Positions 1 to 4,411 of a stretch of DNA of 6,909 nt are shown in pieces; position 1 is the stretch's first letter, and every line of letters begins with the position of its first letter. This DNA is from Chloroflexota bacterium (lineage in GTDB: Bacteria; Chloroflexota; Dehalococcoidia; DSTF01; RBG-16-68-14), in the NCBI GenBank assembly GCA_022563135.1, contig JADFNZ010000088.1:1-6909 (forward strand), written 5' to 3'. The translations under genes and the position numbers were made by a program. Under the pieces are notes generated by a model, which was not told the DNA's origin, did no database searches, and was given only the letters and a program-made list of their open reading frames with translations.

Positions 1-310
1 TGCCGTGCCCGTTCGACCAGTACGCCTTATCGCCGATCAGGACGCCCAGGTGCGCGTTCCTGTCCTCCGCGTTGACGCGGTGGAGGCCGATGCTGCCGAT
101 ATGCACGCCGTCCCTCGTCTCGATGGCCAGGCGCACGCCCTGAATGCTGTTCGCCGGGCCGCTCTCCAGCCAGCGCTGCTCATCGGCATGCGACACGGGG
201 TAGCGCGCCGTGAGGAAGCGCGTGACCTCGCGATCGTTGATCCACGTGAAGACGCGCTCGAGATCGGTCGATTCGAAGGCGCGCAATCTCACCAGCTCAC
301 CGACAAGCAT
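1..310 (-). CDS. GNAT N-acetyltransferase, RimJ/RimL type (3' part outside window)
   Basis: This gene reads leftwards from an ATG at 310-308 and is cut by the window edge after 103 complete codons. The start is well supported: AAGGAG lies six bases upstream. The protein begins MLVGELVRLRAFESTDLERV and ends, as far as visible, in YWSNGHG, the start of the acetyl-CoA pyrophosphate-binding loop (R/Q-x-x-G-x-G/A region) of the GNAT fold. Family members transfer acetyl from acetyl-CoA to an amine, often a ribosomal protein N-terminus, a polyamine or an antibiotic; the substrate here cannot be told. It is a close tandem paralogue of the gene upstream, with about 70 of 103 positions identical and one single-residue gap. 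Its start lies inside the last codons of that gene, a 14-base overlap, so the two are almost certainly co-transcribed and probably translationally coupled. The catalytic C-terminal half is not visible. Confidence 0.9.
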   Translation of the reverse strand, partial: MLVGELVRLRAFESTDLERVFTWINDREVTRFLTARYPVSHADEQRWLESGPANSIQGVRLAIETRDGVHIGSIGLHRVNAEDRNAHLGVLIGDKAYWSNGHG

Positions 311-875
311 CGCGTTCTCCTTCCCCTGACGTCGTCCCGGTCCCATGGAGCGCGGCGAACTCGCCCCGCAGCACACCCATTGCCACCAGGTCGTGGTAGC
401 GACCGCCGCTGAAGACCTCCTGGCGCAGCCGGCCCTCCTCCTGAAAGCCGCACTTCTTGTAGCAGGCGATGGCGCGATCGTTGAACTCCAGCGCCGTGAG
501 CCAGACTCTGTTCAGGTTCATCTCCTCGAACGCAAACCGGAGCAGCGTCAGGATCGCATCGGTCCCGTAGCCATTCGACCAGTATTTCTTCTCGCCGATC
601 ATCACGCCAAGGCCCGCCTTCCGATCCTCTGGCCGGGTCTCTATCAGGTCGATGTTGCCGATATGCGCACCGTCCTTGGTCTCGATTGCGAGATGCACGC
701 CGCCGGCGAAGCCGCTCGTCGCTGTGCCTTCCAGCCACCGCTGTTCGTCCGCACGCGAGAGCGGGTAGCGCGCCGTCAGGAACTGCGTCACCTCACGGTC
801 GTTGATCCACGTGTACACCCGCTCGACATCGTCCGGCTCGCGCGCCCTGAGCCTCACTAGCTTGCCCTCCAACAT
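297..875 (-). CDS. GNAT N-acetyltransferase, RimJ/RimL (Acetyltransf_3) type
   Basis: A complete 192-residue protein. GGGAGG sits five bases before the ATG, and an earlier ATG in the same stretch is out of frame, so the start is clear. The GNAT fold is recognisable in order: beta-1 MLEGKLVRLRA (1-11), the helical WINDREV segment (23-29), the core strands HLAIETKDGAHIGNI (61-75), the acetyl-CoA loop with GLGVMIG and YWSNGYGTDA (about 88-107), and the C-terminal ALEFNDRAIACYKKCGF element (about 128-144) that shapes the end of the acetyl-CoA site in this family. The enzyme should be a cytoplasmic acetyl-CoA-dependent acetyltransferase; its acceptor is unknown. Behind the usual family end (near MGVLRGEF) it carries about 20 further residues rich in Gly, Thr and Glu, and these overlap the start of the downstream paralogue. 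The leader of about 220 bases before the gene holds promoter-like boxes and hairpins. Confidence 0.93.
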   Translation of the reverse strand: MLEGKLVRLRAREPDDVERVYTWINDREVTQFLTARYPLSRADEQRWLEGTATSGFAGGVHLAIETKDGAHIGNIDLIETRPEDRKAGLGVMIGEKKYWSNGYGTDAILTLLRFAFEEMNLNRVWLTALEFNDRAIACYKKCGFQEEGRLRQEVFSGGRYHDLVAMGVLRGEFAALHGTGTTSGEGERDACR

Positions 876-900
876 GGCATCCTCCCTCTGGAAATGCAGC

Positions 901-927
901 AGGCCCGCCGCTCCGTGCGACGGGCCT
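901..927 (-). promoter_or_regulatory. hairpin in the acetyltransferase leader
   Basis: AGGCCCG (901-907) and CGGGCCT (921-927) form a perfect 7-bp GC-rich stem around a 13-base loop, ending 25 bases before the acetyltransferase ATG on the minus strand. No T-run follows it on either strand, so it is not a typical intrinsic terminator. A leader structure near the ribosome binding site is the simplest reading; function is not shown. Confidence 0.35.
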
Positions 928-991
928 CTAGTTTCGCTGCTCTGATCGTAACTTACGCGATGTCTGAAACCCAGGACCCGCCGCCGGACGG

Positions 992-1031
992 CGCATCGGC
1001 ACAGAGGACGATGCGGCTTCGGCGCATCGTC
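992..1031 (-). promoter_or_regulatory. mutually exclusive hairpins in the acetyltransferase leader
   Basis: Three segments compete for pairing. CGATGCG (1009-1015) is complementary both to CGCATCG (992-998, 10-base loop) and, extended to GACGATGCG (1007-1015), to CGCATCGTC (1023-1031, 7-base loop). Only one of the two hairpins can exist at a time. The 9-bp version is the more stable. No T-run follows on the minus strand. The layout resembles a switching leader, but it could equally be a decayed short repeat. Confidence 0.3.
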
Positions 1032-1044
1032 GCTGTGACCCGCG

Positions 1045-1072
1045 TGCGTACGTCGTGTTCCGTGTGTGTCAA
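1045..1072 (-). promoter_or_regulatory. weak promoter candidate (TTGACA with poor -10)
   Basis: On the minus strand an exact TTGACA (1072-1067) is followed after 16 bases by TACGCA (1050-1045), which matches the TATAAT consensus at only two positions. The -35 box is striking but the -10 is poor, so this may be no promoter. It lies between the better promoter at 1134-1105 and the acetyltransferase genes. Confidence 0.2.
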
Positions 1073-1104
1073 CATCGCCTGAGCGCTCCTCGAATGTACC
1101 GGCG

Positions 1105-1134
1105 ATGCTATCATGCGACGAAGGAAGCTGTCAA
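1105..1134 (-). promoter_or_regulatory. extended -10 promoter for the acetyltransferase pair
   Basis: On the minus strand an exact TTGACA (1134-1129) is separated by 18 bases from TAGCAT (1110-1105), which is preceded by TGA and so has the TGn extended -10 form. Transcription would start near 1098, giving a 5' leader of about 220 bases before the acetyltransferase ATG at 875. An inverted repeat, GGCGATG (1101-1107) with CATCGCC (1073-1079), overlaps the -10 box and start region and could be an operator or a leader stem. Confidence 0.5.
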
Positions 1135-1169
1135 GCTGAGCGTCCCGCCAGCCGCGTTGCGCTCCCGCG

Positions 1170-1379
1170 CTAGGCTGAGGTGGGGTGCGACGAGGCCGCT
1201 CGAGCTACCGCAGCCTCGCCCGATGTGCGATCCAAGTGGATCCCTGCCTGCACGAGCAGCCGGGCCAACCATGGGCGCAGCGGGCCCTGAGCAAGCGCGC
1301 GCGTCCGCATCCGGCGTGCCTCTTCCTGTCGCTCTAGCTGCACCAGCCATGCGAAGTCCTCGACCAGAAGCCAGTTCAT
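1170..1379 (-). CDS. small hypothetical protein (69 aa) downstream of tetR-type gene
   Basis: The ORF starts 18 bases after the TetR-type stop codon. GAGGA lies six bases before the ATG, so it has its own ribosome binding site and probably shares the TetR transcript. The first 30 residues, MNWLLVEDFAWLVQLERQEE followed by ARRMRTRALA, read as an amphipathic helix rich in Glu and Arg. Short Glu/Arg-rich proteins of this sort occur in GC-rich bacteria, but I cannot assign a family. The second half contains PWLARLLVQAGIHL and then a low-complexity Ala/Ser tail that may not be conserved. There is no signal peptide and no clear membrane segment. A 79-codon ORF in another frame (1350-1111) covers the same DNA but has no comparable start context. 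Existence is likely but not certain; function is unknown. Confidence 0.5.
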   Translation of the reverse strand: MNWLLVEDFAWLVQLERQEEARRMRTRALAQGPLRPWLARLLVQAGIHLDRTSGEAAVARAASSHPTSA

Positions 1380-1397
1380 CGTGTGTCCTCTCTCTGG

Positions 1398-2018
1398 CTA
1401 TTCTGCGCCCTTCGGCGCGAAGCTTCCCAACATCTCGATCAGCACGTCAAAGACGGCGTCTGTATTAATTTCGTCCTCTAACTGCAGCGCCAGCAGCCCA
1501 GACCCCAGGTGACAGGCGAGCAACATCCCCGCCAGCGCCCGCGCATCCGCATGCGCGGCGATCTGACCGGCGCGCTGCGCCTCCCCGATGAAGCCGGACA
1601 ACATGTCGATCAGAGCACGGAACACCTCGCGCTGCGCTTCGCCCAGCGCCCCGCCTTGCCGGGCGCCGACGAGCGTCGCCTCCAGGTTCAGGATGGCGTG
1701 CTCCCGATGGTCCTCTTCCTTCAGCTTGCTCCAGGCAGCCCGGCCGATATCGGCGATCGCCGCCAGCGGCGAGCCCGTGGAGGCGGCGGCGTGGTCGAAC
1801 ATCGCCCGCGCTTCGTCGATGGCGCCACTGCAGACCGCCAGCAGCAGCTCTTCTTTGCTCGGAAAGTAGCGATAGATCGCGCCGGCACTGAGGCCCGCTT
1901 CTGACGCGATCTCGCTCATCGTCGCCGCGTCTACTCCCTTGCGAACGAACATCCGCTCCGCGGCGGCCAGGATCGCATCCGTCCGGGCGTCGATGTGGGC
2001 CTGGGTCACCTTCGCCAT
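1398..2018 (-). CDS. TetR/AcrR-family transcriptional regulator
   Basis: A 206-residue protein of typical TetR length. Residues 12-58 form the three-helix DNA-binding domain, with DAILAAAERMFVRKGVDAAT as helix 1 and its turn, MSEIASEAG as helix 2, and LSAGAIYRYFPSKEELL, the hallmark recognition helix and following Y-F-x-S-K-E motif. The remaining residues are Ala/Leu-rich helices expected to form the ligand pocket and the dimer interface; the ligand cannot be predicted. GGAGG seven bases before the ATG supports the start. Two palindromes between its promoter and its start codon suggest that it represses itself. Its only close downstream partner is the 69-aa protein, so targets may also lie elsewhere, including the acetyltransferases further down the same strand. 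Confidence 0.95.
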   Translation of the reverse strand: MAKVTQAHIDARTDAILAAAERMFVRKGVDAATMSEIASEAGLSAGAIYRYFPSKEELLLAVCSGAIDEARAMFDHAAASTGSPLAAIADIGRAAWSKLKEEDHREHAILNLEATLVGARQGGALGEAQREVFRALIDMLSGFIGEAQRAGQIAAHADARALAGMLLACHLGSGLLALQLEDEINTDAVFDVLIEMLGSFAPKGAE

Positions 2019-2030
2019 ATCGCCGCCTCC

Positions 2031-2046
2031 AAATGAGCCTTCATTT
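2031..2046. promoter_or_regulatory. putative TetR operator O1
   Basis: AAATGA-gcct-TCATTT is a perfect inverted repeat with 6-base arms and a 4-base spacer, 13 bases before the regulator's ATG. It shares the core ATGA-N4-TCAT with the second palindrome at 2050-2067, and the two centres are exactly 20 bp (two helical turns) apart. TetR-family dimers commonly bind such sites near their own gene. Binding itself is inferred. Confidence 0.6.
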
Positions 2047-2049
2047 ATC

Positions 2050-2067
2050 TGAATGAGTAGTCATTCA
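2050..2067. promoter_or_regulatory. putative TetR operator O2
   Basis: TGAATGA-gtag-TCATTCA is a perfect inverted repeat with 7-base arms and a 4-base spacer. It lies immediately downstream of the predicted transcription start (near 2070) of the regulator gene, where a bound repressor would block initiation or early elongation. It is the longer and presumably stronger of the two sites. Confidence 0.65.
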
Positions 2068-2076
2068 TCTAAGTAA

Positions 2077-2105
2077 AGGATAGCTCAGCGACGGGGCCTT
2101 GTCAA
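2077..2105 (-). promoter_or_regulatory. promoter of the TetR-type gene
   Basis: On the minus strand an exact TTGACA (2105-2100) is followed after the ideal 17 bases by TATCCT (2082-2077; four of six consensus positions). Transcription would start near 2070, right before the two palindromes. This is the clearest promoter in the left half. Confidence 0.6.
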
Positions 2106-2243
2106 GCCGCGGAGAGCGCCTGACCCCCGAGCACTTGCGGCGAGACTGTTACTAGCGATGACGCAGCACCGACACTGGATCGCTCTACCGGCGAGGTGCA
2201 AGCACACCGCCTCTCTAGTGAAGCCCAGGTCACGTCCAGGGTG

Positions 2244-2249
2244 TATACT
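2244..2249 (+). promoter_or_regulatory. -10 box for the adenosyltransferase gene
   Basis: TATACT matches the -10 consensus at five of six positions and lies 58 bases before the adenosyltransferase ATG. No convincing -35 is found 16-18 bases upstream, so an activator may be needed or the call may be wrong. A start near 2256 would begin the transcript about three bases before the ATG of a 13-codon ORF. Confidence 0.35.
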
Positions 2250-2258
2250 AGACCGGCT

Positions 2259-2300
2259 ATGCGCTTCGCGGATGCCGTTCAGCAACGCAAGAGCTACTGA
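2259..2300 (+). CDS. possible 13-codon upstream ORF (leader peptide)
   Basis: ATG at 2259 opens MRFADAVQQRKSY and closes with TGA at 2298-2300, six bases before the adenosyltransferase ATG. The stop codon runs into the GAGG ribosome binding site of that gene. If transcription starts at the -10 box call (near 2256), the ORF would be nearly leaderless, and its translation would deliver ribosomes to the next start. It has no Shine-Dalgarno site and could be chance. Confidence 0.2.
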   Translation: MRFADAVQQRKSY

Positions 2301-2306
2301 GGCGCG

Positions 2307-2888
2307 ATGGCCCGCCCACCCCGAAAGTCGAAGCTCTACACGCGCACCGGCGACCGTGGCCAGACCGGGCTCTTCGGCGGGCGGCGCGTGCCGAAAGACC
2401 ACCCCCGCGTGGCTGCATACGGCGCGATCGACGAGCTGAACGCCGCGCTCGGCCTCGCGATCTCCTACATCCGCCAGCGCAGGCTCGTCGCTTCGCTCCA
2501 GACGATTCAGAACGAGCTCTTCAACATCGGCGCCGAGCTTGCGACCGTCGGGCCGACACGCAGCCGCCGGAAGGAGTCGGCCTCGCTCCGCCTTGAGGGC
2601 GCGAAGACGGAGTGGCTTGAGTCGCTCATCGACGAGTACGATGCGCGCGTCCCGCCTCTCCGCACCTTCGTGTTGCCGTCCGGCACCACCGCCGCCTCGG
2701 CCCTCCACGTCGCCCGCACGGTCTGCCGCCGCGCCGAGCGAGAGGTGGTGGCGCTGGCGCGGAAGCAGCCGATCAATGCCGCCATCATGACGTACCTCAA
2801 CCGCCTGAGCGACCTCCTCTTTGTGCTCGCGCGCTACGTCAACAAGGCGGCTCGCCGTCGGGAGCTGCTCTGGGAGAAGGATGCCTAG
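2307..2888 (+). CDS. PduO-type ATP:cob(I)alamin adenosyltransferase
   Basis: A complete 193-residue enzyme of normal family length. It transfers the 5'-deoxyadenosyl group of ATP to cob(I)alamin, making adenosylcobalamin for enzymes such as methylmalonyl-CoA mutase or diol dehydratase, and acts in the cytoplasm as a trimer in characterised relatives. The family motifs are all present and in order: KLYTRTGDRGQTGLFGG (9-25, the ATP-binding N-terminus), RVAAYGAIDELNA (34-46), FVLPSGTTAASALHVARTVC (121-140) followed by RRAER (141-145), and YLNRLSDLLFVLARYVN (163-179). Nothing suggests loss of activity. The start is supported by GAGG just upstream and by motif 1 beginning nine residues in. The rhomboid gene follows after 27 bases, so the two are probably one transcript. 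No cobalamin riboswitch is recognisable in the 200 bases upstream. PduO, MMAB-like and CobA2 names are all used for this family; no symbol is assigned here. Confidence 0.96.
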   Translation: MARPPRKSKLYTRTGDRGQTGLFGGRRVPKDHPRVAAYGAIDELNAALGLAISYIRQRRLVASLQTIQNELFNIGAELATVGPTRSRRKESASLRLEGAKTEWLESLIDEYDARVPPLRTFVLPSGTTAASALHVARTVCRRAEREVVALARKQPINAAIMTYLNRLSDLLFVLARYVNKAARRRELLWEKDA

Positions 2889-2915
2889 CAATCCCGCTCC
2901 GCGTTACCGCGGATT

Positions 2916-3719
2916 ATGATCCCCGTCGGCGATAGCGTCCGCTCCCGCACCACTCCCTACGTCAACGTCACGATCATCGTGGTAAGCATCCTCGTCTTCC
3001 TCTACGAGCTGACGCTGAGCGACTTGCCAAACATGTTCTTCCCAGCCCTCCCGCAGCTCGGCTTCTTCTCTGAGCGCTTCATCTTCTTCGCGGACTGGGG
3101 CAGTACGCCGGCCTGCCTGACGGATCGCTTCGGCTTCTCGCCGGAGACCGATCCCCACGCGCTTCAGGCGCTCTGCCCGGACTCTGAGCGCACGCTCCTC
3201 ACACCGTTCACGGCCATGTTCATCCACGGCAGCTTTCTCCACCTCATCGGCAATATGATCTTCCTCTGGGTCTTCGGCGATAACGTCGAGGATGCGATGG
3301 GCCATCTGCGCTATGCGCTCTTCTACGCCGTTGTGGGGCTGGCAGCAACCTCCGCGCACGTCGCCGTGAACCAGAGCGATCTCGTCCCAGCCATCGGCGC
3401 GAGCGGCGCGATCGCCGGCGTCCTCGGCGCCTACCTGGTGCGCTACCCGCGCGCGACTGTCTCCGCCATCCTGCCGATCTTCCTCTTCGTCTGGATCCCA
3501 CTCCGCATGCCCGCGGTCGTCCTCATCGGCATCTGGTTTCTGCTTCAGCTCTTCAGCGGCGTATCGGCGCTCACAGCCAGGGAGGTGGTGGGAGCGGGCG
3601 GCGTCGCCTGGTTCGCGCACATCGGCGGCTTCGTCGCCGGGCTGATCCTCGTGAAGTTCTTTCTCGTAGGGCGCTCCCCGCCGCGTGCACCGCGCCTCGC
3701 GATCAGCCGGCGCTGGTAG
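2916..3719 (+). CDS. rhomboid-family intramembrane serine protease
   Basis: A 267-residue membrane protein. TM1 is at about 16-32 and is followed by a periplasmic or outer loop of about 60 residues (35-93) with two cysteines (67, 87), usual for the larger bacterial rhomboids. Then come TFTAMFIHGSFLHLIGNMIF-type sequence in TM2 (oxyanion-side His and Asn113), LWVFGDNVED (117-126) at the TM2-TM3 turn, GASGAIAGVLGA (161-172) holding the nucleophile Ser163, and WFAHIGGFVAGL (232-243) holding the catalytic His235. The Ser/His dyad and the glycines around it are intact, so the protein should cleave substrates within the membrane; those substrates are unknown. The short basic tail (253-267) is cytoplasmic. 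The start MIPVGDSVRSRTTPYVN matches the usual N-terminus, although the ribosome binding site is weak. Expression is probably coupled to the adenosyltransferase gene 27 bases upstream. Confidence 0.95.
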   Translation: MIPVGDSVRSRTTPYVNVTIIVVSILVFLYELTLSDLPNMFFPALPQLGFFSERFIFFADWGSTPACLTDRFGFSPETDPHALQALCPDSERTLLTPFTAMFIHGSFLHLIGNMIFLWVFGDNVEDAMGHLRYALFYAVVGLAATSAHVAVNQSDLVPAIGASGAIAGVLGAYLVRYPRATVSAILPIFLFVWIPLRMPAVVLIGIWFLLQLFSGVSALTAREVVGAGGVAWFAHIGGFVAGLILVKFFLVGRSPPRAPRLAISRRW

Positions 3720-3898
3720 CCGGCGCGCTCGCGCAGCAGGCTGCCGCTGGGCCTCCGGCCTCGTCGCGTTTTCGTCAACTACCTCCTAAGCCTTAAAGCT
3801 TATGAACCGACCACATCCAGGGACAAACCCGAATCTAATATGGCTCCTAGAGGCACGCGAGAGCGCCACTGAGCTGGCCGCGGCCCGCACTTGACCCT
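3720..3898. other. intergenic DNA after the rhomboid gene
   Basis: No gene is supported here. A local AT-rich patch contains the inverted repeat TAAGC (3787-3791) / GCTTA (3798-3802). GC-rich short stems such as GGCC-tcc-GGCC precede a four-base T-run, but none is strong enough to call a terminator for the upstream operon. Confidence 0.5.
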
Positions 3899-3927
3899 TT
3901 ACCTCAAGGTCAGTCTCGTGGTATCTT
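3899..3927 (+). promoter_or_regulatory. extended -10 promoter for the zinc-ribbon-like small gene
   Basis: TATCTT (3922-3927) is preceded by TGG (TGn extension) and, after a 17-base spacer, by TTACCT (3899-3904), a partial -35. Overlapping inverted repeats, TGACC...GGTCA (3892-3896 / 3908-3912) and ACCT-ca-AGGT (3901-3910), cover the -35 and spacer and could bind a regulator there. Transcription would start near 3934. Confidence 0.4.
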
Positions 3928-3932
3928 CACAT

Positions 3933-3958
3933 CCCACGCATGGAGCCTTTCGCGTGGG
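3933..3958 (+). promoter_or_regulatory. 5'-UTR hairpin touching the ribosome binding site
   Basis: CCCACGC (3933-3939) pairs perfectly with GCGTGGG (3952-3958) around a 12-base loop. The last three G of the stem are the first bases of the purine-rich GGGAGGGG (3956-3963) that serves as Shine-Dalgarno site for the small gene at 3971. Folding could reduce translation, but an unpaired GAGGGG remains. The predicted transcript begins almost exactly at this stem. Confidence 0.35.
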
Positions 3959-3970
3959 AGGGGTGGGTTC

Positions 3971-4132
3971 ATGGCAACGAGTACAGTGTGTATGCATCAC
4001 TGGCTAATCGAAGCCCCAAGAGGCAAGATTAGCCGCGGCGTCTGCAAGCGCTGCGGCAAGCGGCGCAACTTTCCGACCACAGGCACCTCCGAGCGACACT
4101 GGGTCCATCGCGGGCCGGCAAAGAGGGTATAG
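3971..4132 (+). CDS. small zinc-ribbon-like protein (53 aa)
   Basis: A 53-codon ORF from ATG at 3971 to TAG at 4130-4132. Its N-terminal part contains C7-M-H-H10-W-L-I-E-A-P-R-G (7-18) followed by ISRGVCKRCGKRRNF (20-34). The spaced Cys7, His9/His10, Cys25 and Cys28 make a plausible zinc site, and the layout C-x-H-x-W-x-I-E-x-P-x-G...S-x-G-x-C-x-x-C-G resembles short proteins I associate with Chloroflexota and Actinomycetota genomes. No function is known to me. It has a purine-rich ribosome binding site (GGGAGGGG) 7-14 bases upstream, an extended -10 promoter and its own leader hairpin, all supporting a real gene. The tail (35-53) is basic and less patterned. It stands alone between the rhomboid and S51-like genes. 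Nucleic-acid binding or a regulatory role would fit the size and charge but is a guess. Confidence 0.7.
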   Translation: MATSTVCMHHWLIEAPRGKISRGVCKRCGKRRNFPTTGTSERHWVHRGPAKRV

Positions 4133-4411
4133 GCTTCACCAACGGGCGACCTAGTATCGCTCCGGGTCGAAGTCCGGCAAGGGCGGACGGTCGGCGACCG
4201 CTTCAGGACGAGTGCGTTCCGACGCTACGCTGCGTCCCATGCCGACAGAGTTAACGCTTTCGTTAGCCTCTCCCCGGTTACCAACGCTTGTCCGAAGGCC
4301 GCCCGCCTCTGAGGCGATCCTCACTCTCACGGAAGACGCAACGGTGCGCTTTTACCTCTCGACAGCCGGCAACTTCTCCGTGAGCGGACTATCCGGCGCT
4401 TCGGGTGAATC
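4133..4411. other. intergenic DNA between small zinc-ribbon-like gene and S51-like gene
   Basis: No gene is well supported. A 67-codon GTG-start frame (4212-4415) runs to the start of the S51-like gene, but its ribosome binding site is weak, its third-position GC bias is low, and its four-base overlap with the next ATG is an automatic consequence of the ATGATG there. Short inverted repeats occur: TAACG-cttt-CGTTA (4252-4265), CGGTC-ggc-GACCG (4190-4202) and CGACC/GGTCG (4147-4151/4165-4169). I find no clear promoter for the S51-like gene. Confidence 0.5.

Noticed and set aside
289..860. Long ORFs on both strands over the acetyltransferase gene (738-289 minus, 345-860 plus)
   Set aside because: They are out-of-frame readings of a recognisable GNAT gene in GC-rich DNA, with Arg/Ala-rich low-information products.
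894..1468. Plus-strand ORFs across the acetyltransferase leader and the end of the TetR-type gene
   Set aside because: Poor start contexts, Arg/Ser/Pro-rich products without pattern, and a conflict with minus-strand promoters and genes.
2106..2306. Cobalamin riboswitch before the adenosyltransferase gene
   Set aside because: I looked for the conserved B12-box-type sequence and surrounding stems and did not find a convincing match.
2085..2891. 268-codon minus-strand ORF opposite the adenosyltransferase
   Set aside because: Antisense to a gene with all family motifs; its product has no recognisable domain and an Arg/Ala/Glu-rich composition typical of shadow frames.
2904..3620. 238-codon minus-strand ORF opposite the rhomboid gene
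   Set aside because: The very acidic and Arg-rich product mirrors the hydrophobic codons of the real membrane protein on the other strand.
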